From assembly GCA_030425615.1 (NCBI GenBank), contig JAUIAI010000275.1, forward strand, positions 1 to 5,058: 5,058 nucleotides of DNA, in the 5' to 3' direction. Below, piece by piece: positions 1 to 5,058 of this stretch. The stretch is from Gammaproteobacteria bacterium. Lineage in GTDB: Bacteria > Pseudomonadota > Gammaproteobacteria > Burkholderiales > Burkholderiaceae_E. The notes below the pieces were generated by a model that searched no databases, had not been told where the DNA came from, and saw only the letters and a list, made by a program, of their open reading frames with translations. The stretch's first letter is position 1, and each line of letters starts with the position of its first letter. A program made the translations under genes and the position numbers.

Positions 1-906
1 TGCGCGGTCCCGGCTGACGAGCACGCGATAGCGCGCGGCACCCGACACCGGTTCGAAGCGGATGTCGGCCGACGACGTACGAAGGGGCGTTTCGGGCACC
101 GTGATCACGGGTGCCGGCAGCAGCGGTTCGGGTTCGGTGGTCCGCCCTGATGGATCGGCGCTGGAACCGAACCCGGCTTGTACGCTGCGTTCGAGCTCAC
201 GCCCGATCCAGGCGACCTCTCCACGCAACACGGCGTTCGTGGCCACACCGGGCATCTCCCGGACGCGGAACCGCGTGCCGCGAACGGCCGCGACCGCCTT
301 GGGTGTGCGCAACTCGATCCGCCGGCCTTCGTCGGCCGGCTGTTCGGGCGCCTCGACCTGGACTTCGCCCTGCTCGACATCGAAGCGGACCTCGATGCCC
401 TTCGTGCTGCGCGCCCTGCGCAGCCGCTCTACCCGTACCCGGCTCTCGGGCGCGACCCGGACGATGGCGCCGTCCGGCAGCGTGACGAGCGCGACGCCGT
501 TCGACCCGGTGCTGATCGTGGAGCCGGCGCGCAGCCGTGCCTCGGGCACGGCCGGCGCACCGTCGACCTGCACCTCACCGCTGGCCTGGCCGAGGCGGGC
601 CTCCAGCGTCTCCTCGCGCAGCCAGGTTCGTGGGACGCGCAGTTCCTGGCCGGGGCTGAGCCGGTCGGCGTCGTCCAGCTGGTTGATCGCCTTCAGGTGG
701 CGCCAGGTGAGGCCGTCGCGCAAGAGGTGCCCGGCGATGCCCGTGAGGGTCTCGCCGTCGCGCACCTGGTAGAGAATGATGGGAGCGCGGTCCGTTTCGT
801 CGGCGGCGAGCGCCGGCGTCGTGGCACCGACGAGCAGGCCGAGGCTCACGGCGAGACTCAGGGCGAGCGCGGGCGCCGACCTCGGCGCAGGTCCTGCATG
901 AAGCAT
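1..906 (-). CDS. Exported LysM and FecR domain protein (partial, C-terminus beyond the window)
   Basis: The frame is open for 302 codons from the ATG at 906 to the left edge with no stop, so the C-terminus is missing. In order it shows: a signal peptide (residues 1-34, hydrophobic core about 12-28, likely cleavage after PALA); a LysM domain (about 45-93, YQVRDGETLTGIA to LSPGQELRVP), which in this family binds peptidoglycan; and a FecR-type domain (about 120-240) with VTLPDGAIVRVAPES, VEQGEVQVEAP and TPKAVAAVRGTRFRV. The last residues (about 280-302, VSGAARYRVLVSRD) resemble the start of a beta-sandwich repeat often found after FecR domains. It should act in the periplasm. Start choice: the ATG overlaps the regulator's TGA by one base (TGATG), and GGAGG at 921-917 lies 10 nt upstream, inside the regulator gene. 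The molecular role is unknown. It is not a classical FecR anti-sigma protein: there is a cleavable signal and LysM where a cytoplasmic sigma-binding domain would be, and no sigma factor gene is adjacent. Confidence 0.88.
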   Translation of the reverse strand, partial: MLHAGPAPRSAPALALSLAVSLGLLVGATTPALAADETDRAPIILYQVRDGETLTGIAGHLLRDGLTWRHLKAINQLDDADRLSPGQELRVPRTWLREETLEARLGQASGEVQVDGAPAVPEARLRAGSTISTGSNGVALVTLPDGAIVRVAPESRVRVERLRRARSTKGIEVRFDVEQGEVQVEAPEQPADEGRRIELRTPKAVAAVRGTRFRVREMPGVATNAVLRGEVAWIGRELERSVQAGFGSSADPSGRTTEPEPLLPAPVITVPETPLRTSSADIRFEPVSGAARYRVLVSRDRA

Positions 907-1598
907 CAGTCCGCGGCCTCCAGGTGCTCGAGGCGATACCCGTAGCTGTAGACCGGGGCGAGCAGATAGCCGGCATCGGGCCGCAGGTTGAGCTTCGAGC
1001 GCACGCGCGAGACATGGGTGTCCATGGTCCGCGACGGGACGTCCGAGTCCTGCCCCCAGACCTCGGCCCGGATGTGCGCCCGCGAAAGCGGTCGGCCGAT
1101 GTTCCGGAAGAACAATACGGCGAGGTGGAACTCCTTCTGGGTCAGCTCCACGGCTTCGCTGCCCGCCAGCAGGGACTGGGTGCGCAGATCGAAGCGGAAA
1201 CGGTCGTACTCGAGGCTGCGCGCCTCTTCGTTCGTCGGACGCGACCGCCGCACGAGCGCACGCAGCCGCGCCACCAGCTCCGACGGGCGCAGCGGCTTGG
1301 ACATGTAGTCGTCCGCCCCGGCCTCCAGCGCCTCGACCACGTCCTCCTCCGCGTCGCGAATCGTCGCGAACAGCACGGGAATGCGGCGTTGGGTGGTGGG
1401 CAGGGATTTCAGCAACTCGACACCGGTGGTGTCCGGCAACGTCCAGTCGAGCACGAGACAGTCGAAGCTGTCGCGCCGGAGCGCGAAGATCATCTCCCTG
1501 CCCGTGCCGAACACGCTGACGTCCATGTCCGCGGATTCGAGCGCGCGACGGATCGCCCGCTGCTGGAGTTCGTCGTCTTCGAGAATCGCAACACGCAT
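906..1598 (-). CDS. OmpR/PhoB-family response regulator transcription factor
   Basis: A 230-residue protein of normal length for the family. The receiver domain (about 1-118) has the acidic pocket Glu7/Asp8/Asp9, the phospho-acceptor Asp51 in LVLDWTLPD, the switch Thr79 in PVLFAT, and Lys101 in SKP. The winged-helix DNA-binding domain (about 128-225) shows ELTQKEFHLAVLFF, the recognition-helix region SRTMDTHVSRVRSKL and the wing GYLLAPVYSYGYRL. All residues needed for phosphorylation are present, so a conventional phosphorylation-switched transcription factor is expected. It overlaps the LysM/FecR gene by one base, indicating co-transcription and translational coupling. No histidine kinase is present in the window, so its partner is either beyond position 1 or elsewhere. 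There is no good Shine-Dalgarno before the ATG, but the protein begins exactly as receivers do (MRVAILEDD), which supports this start. The regulated genes cannot be told from the sequence. Confidence 0.95.
   Translation of the reverse strand: MRVAILEDDELQQRAIRRALESADMDVSVFGTGREMIFALRRDSFDCLVLDWTLPDTTGVELLKSLPTTQRRIPVLFATIRDAEEDVVEALEAGADDYMSKPLRPSELVARLRALVRRSRPTNEEARSLEYDRFRFDLRTQSLLAGSEAVELTQKEFHLAVLFFRNIGRPLSRAHIRAEVWGQDSDVPSRTMDTHVSRVRSKLNLRPDAGYLLAPVYSYGYRLEHLEAAD
917..921 (-). promoter_or_regulatory. Ribosome binding site for the LysM/FecR gene, inside the regulator gene
   Basis: GGAGG on the minus strand, 10 nt before the ATG at 906. It lies within the last codons of the response regulator (Leu-Glu-Ala). 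With the TGATG overlap it fixes the start of the downstream gene and supports coupled translation. Confidence 0.6.
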
Positions 1599-1646
1599 CG
1601 TTCAGGGGCCGGGCGAGGCCGGCTCGGAAAGGAAACTGGAAGGTCG

Positions 1647-1661
1647 CCGACCGACGGTCGG
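1647..1661. repeat. Perfect inverted repeat upstream of the response regulator
   Basis: CCGACC and GGTCGG are separated by GAC, forming a perfect 6-bp-arm inverted repeat. It lies in the 155-bp gap between the end of ilvA (1754) and the start of the regulator (1598), 49 bp upstream of the regulator ATG. On the minus strand it is followed by a moderately pyrimidine-rich stretch (CTTCCAGTTTCCTTTCC) but not by a true T-run, so it is a poor intrinsic terminator. It could be an operator for autoregulation or a weak end signal for ilvA; the sequence does not decide. Confidence 0.4.
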
Positions 1662-1687
1662 ACGCTGAAACCGCCTCATACCGCCGA

Positions 1688-1693
1688 ATTAGA
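1688..1693 (-). promoter_or_regulatory. Possible -10 element for the response regulator unit
   Basis: TCTAAT on the minus strand matches five of six positions of the sigma-70 -10 consensus, in the only AT-richer patch of the ilvA-regulator gap, about 90 bp before the regulator ATG. No convincing -35 lies upstream (the best at 17-bp spacing is CTGTTC, which fits poorly). The inverted repeat at 1647-1661 would then lie within the transcribed leader. Weak evidence. Confidence 0.22.
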
Positions 1694-1753
1694 ACACCCC
1701 GGGACCCGCGGAACAGCACGCAGTGGTGAAGGGGCGCCGCCGCACGACGGCAT

Positions 1754-3277
1754 TCACGCCTCGCCGCCGGCGAGGAAGAGCCGGTAACCGGGATGGAGGG
1801 TCTCGTCCCAGTGCCGGTATCCCAGGTCGCCCAGGAAGCGTTGCAGGTCGCCCATCTCGTCGGCCGGAACCTGCATTCCCACCAGCACGCGTCCGTAGTC
1901 GGCGCCATGGTTACGGTAGTGGAAGAGCGAAATGTTCCAGTTGGGCGACATGCTGGTCAGGAAGCGCATCAAGGCGCCCGGTCGTTCGGGGAATTCGAAC
2001 CGGTACAGCACCTCGTCCACGGCCAGGTCGCTGCGCCCGCCCACCAGGTGGCGCAGATGGGCCTTACCGAGTTCGTCGCCCGTGAGATCCAGCGCCTGGA
2101 AGCCGGCCTCGCTGAAGGAGCGGTGGATTCCGGCGGTCTCTTCGGGGGCCTCGATCTGCACGCCCACGAAGATATGGGCCACTCGCCGATCCGAGATCCG
2201 ATAGTTGAATTCGGTGACATTGCGGTCGCCGACCAGACCGCAGAAGCGCCGGAAGCTGCCCCGCTCCTCGGGGATCGTGACCGCGAAAACCGCCTCCCGG
2301 TGCTCACCGATCTCGGCGCGTTCGGACACGAACCGCAGCCGGTCGAAGTTCATGTTGGCGCCGCAGGCGATGGCCACCAGGGTCTGGTCTCGCGTTCCGG
2401 TGCGCGACACCCAGGCCTTGGCGCCTGCGATCGCGAGCGCGCCGGCGGGCTCGAGGATGGAGCGCGTATCCGTAAAGACGTCCTTGATCGCCGCGCAGAC
2501 TTCGTCCGTGTCCACGCGGATCACCTCGTCGACGAAGGCCTGACAGAGCCTCAGCGTCTCCTCGCCGACCCGTTTGACGGCGGTGCCGTCGGAAAACAAT
2601 CCGACATCCTGAAGCTCCACGACGCGACCCGCCTCGAGCGAACGGGCCATGGCGTCCGAATCGTGCGTCTGCACACCGATGATCCGCACCTCGGGTCTGA
2701 GTTGCTTGATGTACGCCGCCACGCCCGAGATCAGCCCGCCGCCCCCGATGGCCGCGAACACGGCATGAATCGGCCCGGTGTGCTGGCGAAGGATCTCCAT
2801 GCCGATCGTGCCCTGGCCGGCGATGACGTCAGGGTCGTCGAAGGGGTGCACGAAGGTCAGGCCGCGCTCCTGCATGAGCTTGCGCGCGACTTCGTAGGCA
2901 TCGCTGTACGAATCCCCGGCCAGAATGACCTCGGCACCGCGCTGGCGCACCGCGTTGACCTTGACTGCCGGGGTGGTCACGGGCATCACGATCACGGCGC
3001 GGCAGCCCAGCCGGGCGGCGGCCAGCGCCACTCCCTGGGCGTGGTTCCCCGCCGACGAGGCGATCACTCCGCGCGCCAGCTGCTCCGTGGGCAGATTGAC
3101 CATCTTGTTGTACGCGCCGCGAAGCTTGAAGGAGAAGACCGGCTGCAGGTCTTCGCGCTTGATCAGCACCTGATTGCGCAGCCGGCCCGACAGGGCCGGC
3201 GCGGGTTCGAGGGGCGTCTCTTCGGCGACGTCGTAGACGCGGGCGGTCAGGATGCGCTTCAGGTAGTCGGTATACAT
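1754..3277 (-). CDS. ilvA: Threonine ammonia-lyase, biosynthetic (threonine dehydratase)
   Basis: PLP enzyme that deaminates L-threonine to 2-oxobutanoate and ammonia, the first committed step to isoleucine; cytoplasmic. With the start at 3277 it has 507 residues, close to E. coli IlvA (514). The catalytic domain (about 1-320) carries the PLP lysine Lys51 in SFKLRGA, the substrate loop SSAGNHAQG (74-82), the PLP-phosphate loop GGGGL (178-182) and CGAN (305-308). Two ACT-like domains follow (about 326-400 and 421-495; FAVTIPEERGSF and YRFEFPERPGAL). These mark the biosynthetic, isoleucine-inhibited and valine-activated form, unlike the short catabolic TdcB. Start choice: homology begins at MYTDYLKRILTARVYDVAEETPL. 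ATGs at 3313 and 3346 are also in frame and would add 12 or 23 residues; none has a clear Shine-Dalgarno. The frame stays open to 3559, but that part is arginine-rich, unlike the family, and overlaps divergent yqaA. No ilvC or ilvB neighbour is seen. Confidence 0.96.
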   Translation of the reverse strand: MYTDYLKRILTARVYDVAEETPLEPAPALSGRLRNQVLIKREDLQPVFSFKLRGAYNKMVNLPTEQLARGVIASSAGNHAQGVALAAARLGCRAVIVMPVTTPAVKVNAVRQRGAEVILAGDSYSDAYEVARKLMQERGLTFVHPFDDPDVIAGQGTIGMEILRQHTGPIHAVFAAIGGGGLISGVAAYIKQLRPEVRIIGVQTHDSDAMARSLEAGRVVELQDVGLFSDGTAVKRVGEETLRLCQAFVDEVIRVDTDEVCAAIKDVFTDTRSILEPAGALAIAGAKAWVSRTGTRDQTLVAIACGANMNFDRLRFVSERAEIGEHREAVFAVTIPEERGSFRRFCGLVGDRNVTEFNYRISDRRVAHIFVGVQIEAPEETAGIHRSFSEAGFQALDLTGDELGKAHLRHLVGGRSDLAVDEVLYRFEFPERPGALMRFLTSMSPNWNISLFHYRNHGADYGRVLVGMQVPADEMGDLQRFLGDLGYRHWDETLHPGYRLFLAGGEA

Positions 3278-3453
3278 CGGGCAAGGGGGCAGGCCGGATA
3301 CTTCGGGCGGCATGGTCGGATGCCGCCCGGTGGGAAGGGCCGTCATTGTGCCCGGTTGCGGCCTACGGCGGGTTGGATCACGACTCGTGGCCGCCCTGGC
3401 CGGCCATCGTCCGGTGAAGGCGACGGAGCGCGGTCGGCGCCTGCGGCGTGGCC

Positions 3454-3459
3454 TACACT
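3454..3459 (+). promoter_or_regulatory. Likely -10 element of yqaA, leaderless-type spacing
   Basis: TACACT, matching four of six -10 consensus positions, ends 8 nt before the yqaA ATG at 3468. Transcription normally starts about 7 nt after the -10, which would place the 5' end at or next to the ATG. There is no Shine-Dalgarno in the few bases before the start. No good -35 is visible 16-18 bp upstream. The box shares GCCTACA-T with the one before the downstream oxidase gene, which strengthens both calls. Confidence 0.45.
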
Positions 3460-3467
3460 GCGCGTCC

Positions 3468-3959
3468 ATGGAAGCGTTCGTCGCCCAGTTGCTGGGTTGG
3501 TTCTCGCTGCCGCGCAACGGGTTGGCGTCCGTTTTCGTGATCGCCTTCGTGTCGGCCACGCTGCTGCCGCTCGGGTCGGAGCCGGCAGTGTTCGCCTATG
3601 CCAAGCTGAACCCGGGGCAGTTCTGGCTGGTGGTGTTCGTGGCCACGGTCGGCAACACGCTCGGCGGAGCGCTGGACTACTGGCTGGGCCGGGGGGCCAA
3701 GCGGGCGCTCGCGCCTCACGAGAGAACGCGCTACCTGCACTGGTTCGAGCGCCTGGGCCCGAAGGCGCTGTTCTTCTCCTGGCTGCCGGCCGTGGGCGAT
3801 CCCCTGTGCGCGGTTGCCGGCTGGCTGCGGCTTCCCTTCTGGCCCTGTCTGGCATGGATGGCGCTGGGCAAGGCGCTGCGCTACACCACGATGACCGCGG
3901 CGCTGCTCTGGGTACCGGATGCCTGGTGGATGGCCCTCATCCGGCCGCTGGCGGGCTGA
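3468..3959 (+). CDS. yqaA: YqaA family inner-membrane protein (VTT/DedA-like)
   Basis: A 163-residue, very hydrophobic protein that matches the E. coli YqaA pattern along its length: FVSATLLPLGSE (27-38), VGNTLGGALDYWLGR (61-75), FFSWLPAVGDPLCAVAGWLR (102-121) and ALGKALRY (132-139). Hydrophobic segments lie at about 18-46, 51-74, 99-120 and 122-150, some probably re-entrant as in the VTT/DedA (SNARE-associated) superfamily. YqaA itself has no established function; DedA relatives are linked to lipid-carrier flipping and membrane homeostasis, so a role here is inference only. The ATG at 3468 is preferred because similarity starts there and a -10 box lies just upstream. The frame is open back to 3312, but that stretch encodes an arginine-rich sequence unlike the family. 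It is divergent from ilvA with 190 bp between starts, and 101 bp precede the oxidase gene on the same strand. Confidence 0.9.
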   Translation: MEAFVAQLLGWFSLPRNGLASVFVIAFVSATLLPLGSEPAVFAYAKLNPGQFWLVVFVATVGNTLGGALDYWLGRGAKRALAPHERTRYLHWFERLGPKALFFSWLPAVGDPLCAVAGWLRLPFWPCLAWMALGKALRYTTMTAALLWVPDAWWMALIRPLAG

Positions 3960-3971
3960 CCGGTGCACCGG
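3960..3971. repeat. Perfect 12-bp palindrome at the yqaA stop codon
   Basis: CCGGTGCACCGG is fully self-complementary and begins at the base after the yqaA TGA. A hairpin could form in the transcript, but the loop would take up the centre and no T-run follows (the next bases are CCGGAGTTC), so it does not look like an efficient intrinsic terminator. It might be a mild 3'-end stabilising structure, or chance in GC-rich DNA. Confidence 0.35.
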
Positions 3972-4024
3972 CCGGAGTTCTGCGCGGCGCGATGCCATCG
4001 TGACCCGCGGGCGTGTACGGGCTC

Positions 4025-4040
4025 TGTGGTGCGCCGCACA
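4025..4040. promoter_or_regulatory. Imperfect inverted repeat in the oxidase promoter region (possible operator)
   Basis: TGTGGTGCGCCGCACA pairs at six of eight positions (TGTG/CACA outer arms, GC/GC centre). It occupies the -35 and spacer region just upstream of the TACAAT box at 4048, a position where a bound regulator would block or recruit RNA polymerase. Operators of GntR-type regulators of lactate and glycolate genes are short palindromes of similar size, but the match here is not specific enough to name a regulator. Confidence 0.25.
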
Positions 4041-4047
4041 AGGCGCC

Positions 4048-4053
4048 TACAAT
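4048..4053 (+). promoter_or_regulatory. Likely -10 element of the FAD-linked oxidase gene, leaderless-type spacing
   Basis: TACAAT, matching five of six -10 consensus positions, ends 7 nt before the ATG at 4061, so a normal start point falls on or beside the A of the ATG. The bases between (CCGTAAC) contain no Shine-Dalgarno. The -35 region (about 4024-4030, CTGTGGT) is a poor match, so an activator or a weak -35 may be involved. The preceding bases match the yqaA box (GCCTACA-T). Confidence 0.5.
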
Positions 4054-4060
4054 CCGTAAC

Positions 4061-5058
4061 ATGAACGCTCCCTCCGATCCTCTCTCGATCTCCCTGTCGG
4101 CCAGGCCCGGCACGCGACTTCGCGAGATTCCGTACAACTACACCTCGTTTTCCGACCGTGAGATCGTCCTGCGGCTGCTCGGCCAGCGCGCGTGGGACCT
4201 CCTGGACGGCCTGCGCGGGGAGCGTCGGACCGGGCGCTCGGCCCGGATGCTGTTCGAAGTGCTGGGTGACATCTGGGTCGTGCAGCGCAATCCCTATCTC
4301 CAGGACGATCTGATCGTCGACTCCAGGCGACGCGAAGCGCTGGTCGGCGCGATGCGGCACAGGCTGGGCGAGATCGAGCGGCGGCGGCGTCCCGACTCCG
4401 GTGCCGACGGCGAAGACGAGCGCGACGCCGCGGTCGTCGAGTTGTTGCGCCTGGCCCGATCGGCGGTGGACGGGTTCCGCCGCGCCCTGATCGAGTCGGC
4501 GGATCTGCGCGAGCGGGCCGGCAAGGTGCTGGCACGGCACACGGCGCGCGAGAACGTCGCCTTCGACCCGATGTCCCGTGTGTCGCACGTCACCGATGCC
4601 ACGGACTGGCGCGTCGAGTACCCGTTCGTGGTGCTCAATCCCGCGAACGAGCGGGAGATCCCCGGTCTGGTCAAGGCCTGCGGGTCGCTGGGGCTGACGG
4701 TGATCCCGCGGGGCGGCGGCACCGGTTATACGGGTGGGGCCGTGCCGCTCGACGCGCGCAGCGCCGTCATCAACACCGAGAAGCTCGACCGGATCGATTC
4801 CGTCGAGCGCCTGGTGCTGCCGGGACTGGATTCGCCGGTGGCCACCGTCTTCTCCGAGGCCGGTGTCGTCACCCGGCGCGTGACCGAAGCGGCGGAAGCC
4901 GCCGGACTGGTGTTCGCCGTCGACCCGACCTCGCTCGACGCGTCCTGCATCGGTGGCAACGTCGCCGTCAACGCCGGTGGCAAGAAGGCCGTGCTGTGGG
5001 GTACGGCGCTGGACAACCTCGCCTGGTGGCGCATGGTGGATCCCCAGGGCAACTGGCT
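4061..5058 (+). CDS. DUF3683-type FAD-linked oxidase, D-lactate-like dehydrogenase (partial, C-terminus beyond the window)
   Basis: Open for 332 complete codons plus two bases to the right edge. The N-terminus (about 18-110) has the pattern of the DUF3683 region found ahead of the oxidase in large proteobacterial FAD/FMN oxidoreductases: REIPYNYTSFSDREIVLRLL, TGRSARMLFEVLGDIWVV, RNPYLQDDL. A charged linker (about 106-125) leads into a helical stretch. From about 165 comes the FAD_binding_4 (PCMH-type) domain, with VEYPFVVLNPANEREIPGLV, the FAD pyrophosphate-binding PRGGGTGYTGGAVPL (216-230) and CIGGNVAVNAGGKKAVLWG (296-314). Full-length relatives, from recall, exceed 1,200 residues and add a FAD-oxidase C-terminal domain, an iron-sulfur ferredoxin-like domain and cysteine-rich CCG domains, so roughly three quarters may lie outside. 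The expected reaction is oxidation of a D-2-hydroxyacid such as D-lactate or D-2-hydroxyglutarate with electrons passed to the respiratory chain; the substrate is not shown by the sequence. The start is supported by the -10 box at 4048 and by the family-like MNAP opening. Confidence 0.92.
   Translation, partial: MNAPSDPLSISLSARPGTRLREIPYNYTSFSDREIVLRLLGQRAWDLLDGLRGERRTGRSARMLFEVLGDIWVVQRNPYLQDDLIVDSRRREALVGAMRHRLGEIERRRRPDSGADGEDERDAAVVELLRLARSAVDGFRRALIESADLRERAGKVLARHTARENVAFDPMSRVSHVTDATDWRVEYPFVVLNPANEREIPGLVKACGSLGLTVIPRGGGTGYTGGAVPLDARSAVINTEKLDRIDSVERLVLPGLDSPVATVFSEAGVVTRRVTEAAEAAGLVFAVDPTSLDASCIGGNVAVNAGGKKAVLWGTALDNLAWWRMVDPQGNW

Noticed and set aside
62..945. Overlapping plus-strand open frames (62-772, 178-945, 111-485) opposite the LysM/FecR gene.
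   Set aside because: The minus-strand frame has a signal peptide, LysM and FecR motifs; the plus-strand translations are low-complexity Arg/Ser/Ala/Pro-rich shadows.
924..1787. A 287-codon plus-strand open frame opposite the response regulator.
   Set aside because: It is antisense to an unambiguous OmpR-family regulator and shows no domain signature.
3312..3467. N-terminal extension of yqaA to the ATG at 3312.
   Set aside because: The YqaA pattern begins at the ATG at 3468, a -10 box lies at 3454-3459, and the upstream translation is arginine-rich and not membrane-like.
3278..3559. N-terminal extension of ilvA by up to 94 codons to the ATG at 3559.
   Set aside because: The extra residues are arginine/proline-rich, unlike any IlvA N-terminus, and the extension would overlap divergent yqaA and its promoter.
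3960..3971. The palindrome after yqaA as an intrinsic terminator.
   Set aside because: The stem is short, the symmetric centre leaves little room for a loop, and no T-run follows on either strand.
1793..4003. A 736-codon open frame on the plus strand opposite ilvA and through yqaA.
   Set aside because: It is antisense to a clear ilvA and out of frame with a clear yqaA, and its translation has no recognisable domain. Long antisense open frames are expected in GC-rich DNA with strong third-position bias.
3881..4588. Minus-strand open frames (3881-4588, 4047-4535, 4294-4722, 4726-5052) opposite the oxidase gene.
   Set aside because: The plus strand carries clear DUF3683 and FAD-binding motifs; the minus-strand frames have no motifs and cross gene boundaries.
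1..5058. Mobile element, CRISPR array, tRNA/rRNA, toxin-antitoxin or defence genes.
   Set aside because: No repeat array, terminal inverted repeats, transposase or integrase motifs or RNA-gene signatures were seen on reading both strands; all coding space is filled by five ordinary chromosomal genes.

Overview
This is a GC-rich, densely coded chromosomal window from a proteobacterium. A betaproteobacterium or a related gammaproteobacterium fits best, from recall of which groups carry the DUF3683-type FAD oxidase, YqaA and the two-ACT-domain threonine dehydratase; I could not run a taxonomic search. I see no transposase, phage gene, CRISPR array, tRNA or rRNA. The five genes look like host core or near-core genes.

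Layout. Positions 1-1598 (minus strand) hold a two-gene unit: an OmpR/PhoB-type response regulator (1598 to 906) and, coupled to it by a one-base TGATG overlap, an exported LysM + FecR-domain protein that runs off the left edge. After a 155-bp gap, ilvA (biosynthetic threonine ammonia-lyase, 507 codons from the preferred start) lies on the same strand, from 3277 to 1754. A 190-bp divergent region separates it from yqaA (3468-3959, plus), a small VTT/DedA-like inner-membrane protein. After a further 101 bp, a large DUF3683-type FAD-linked oxidase begins at 4061 on the plus strand and continues past the right edge.

How the genes may work together. The regulator and the LysM/FecR protein look like part of a cell-envelope sensing unit. 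The partner kinase or CHASE2-type sensor is not in the window and would be expected beyond position 1. IlvA makes 2-oxobutanoate for isoleucine synthesis, and its two C-terminal ACT-like domains indicate allosteric control by isoleucine/valine. The oxidase belongs to the D-2-hydroxyacid (D-lactate-like) dehydrogenase superfamily. No functional link between it and ilvA or yqaA is shown beyond adjacency.

Regulation. Both plus-strand genes have a GCCTACA(C/A)T box whose -10-like hexamer ends only 7-8 nt before the ATG, with no Shine-Dalgarno sequence, suggesting leaderless or near-leaderless transcripts. The LysM/FecR gene instead has a GGAGG inside the end of the regulator gene. No clearly undescribed system is evident. 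The most interesting points are the regulator/FecR-LysM unit, the paired leaderless-type promoters and the small inverted repeats in the intergenic gaps.
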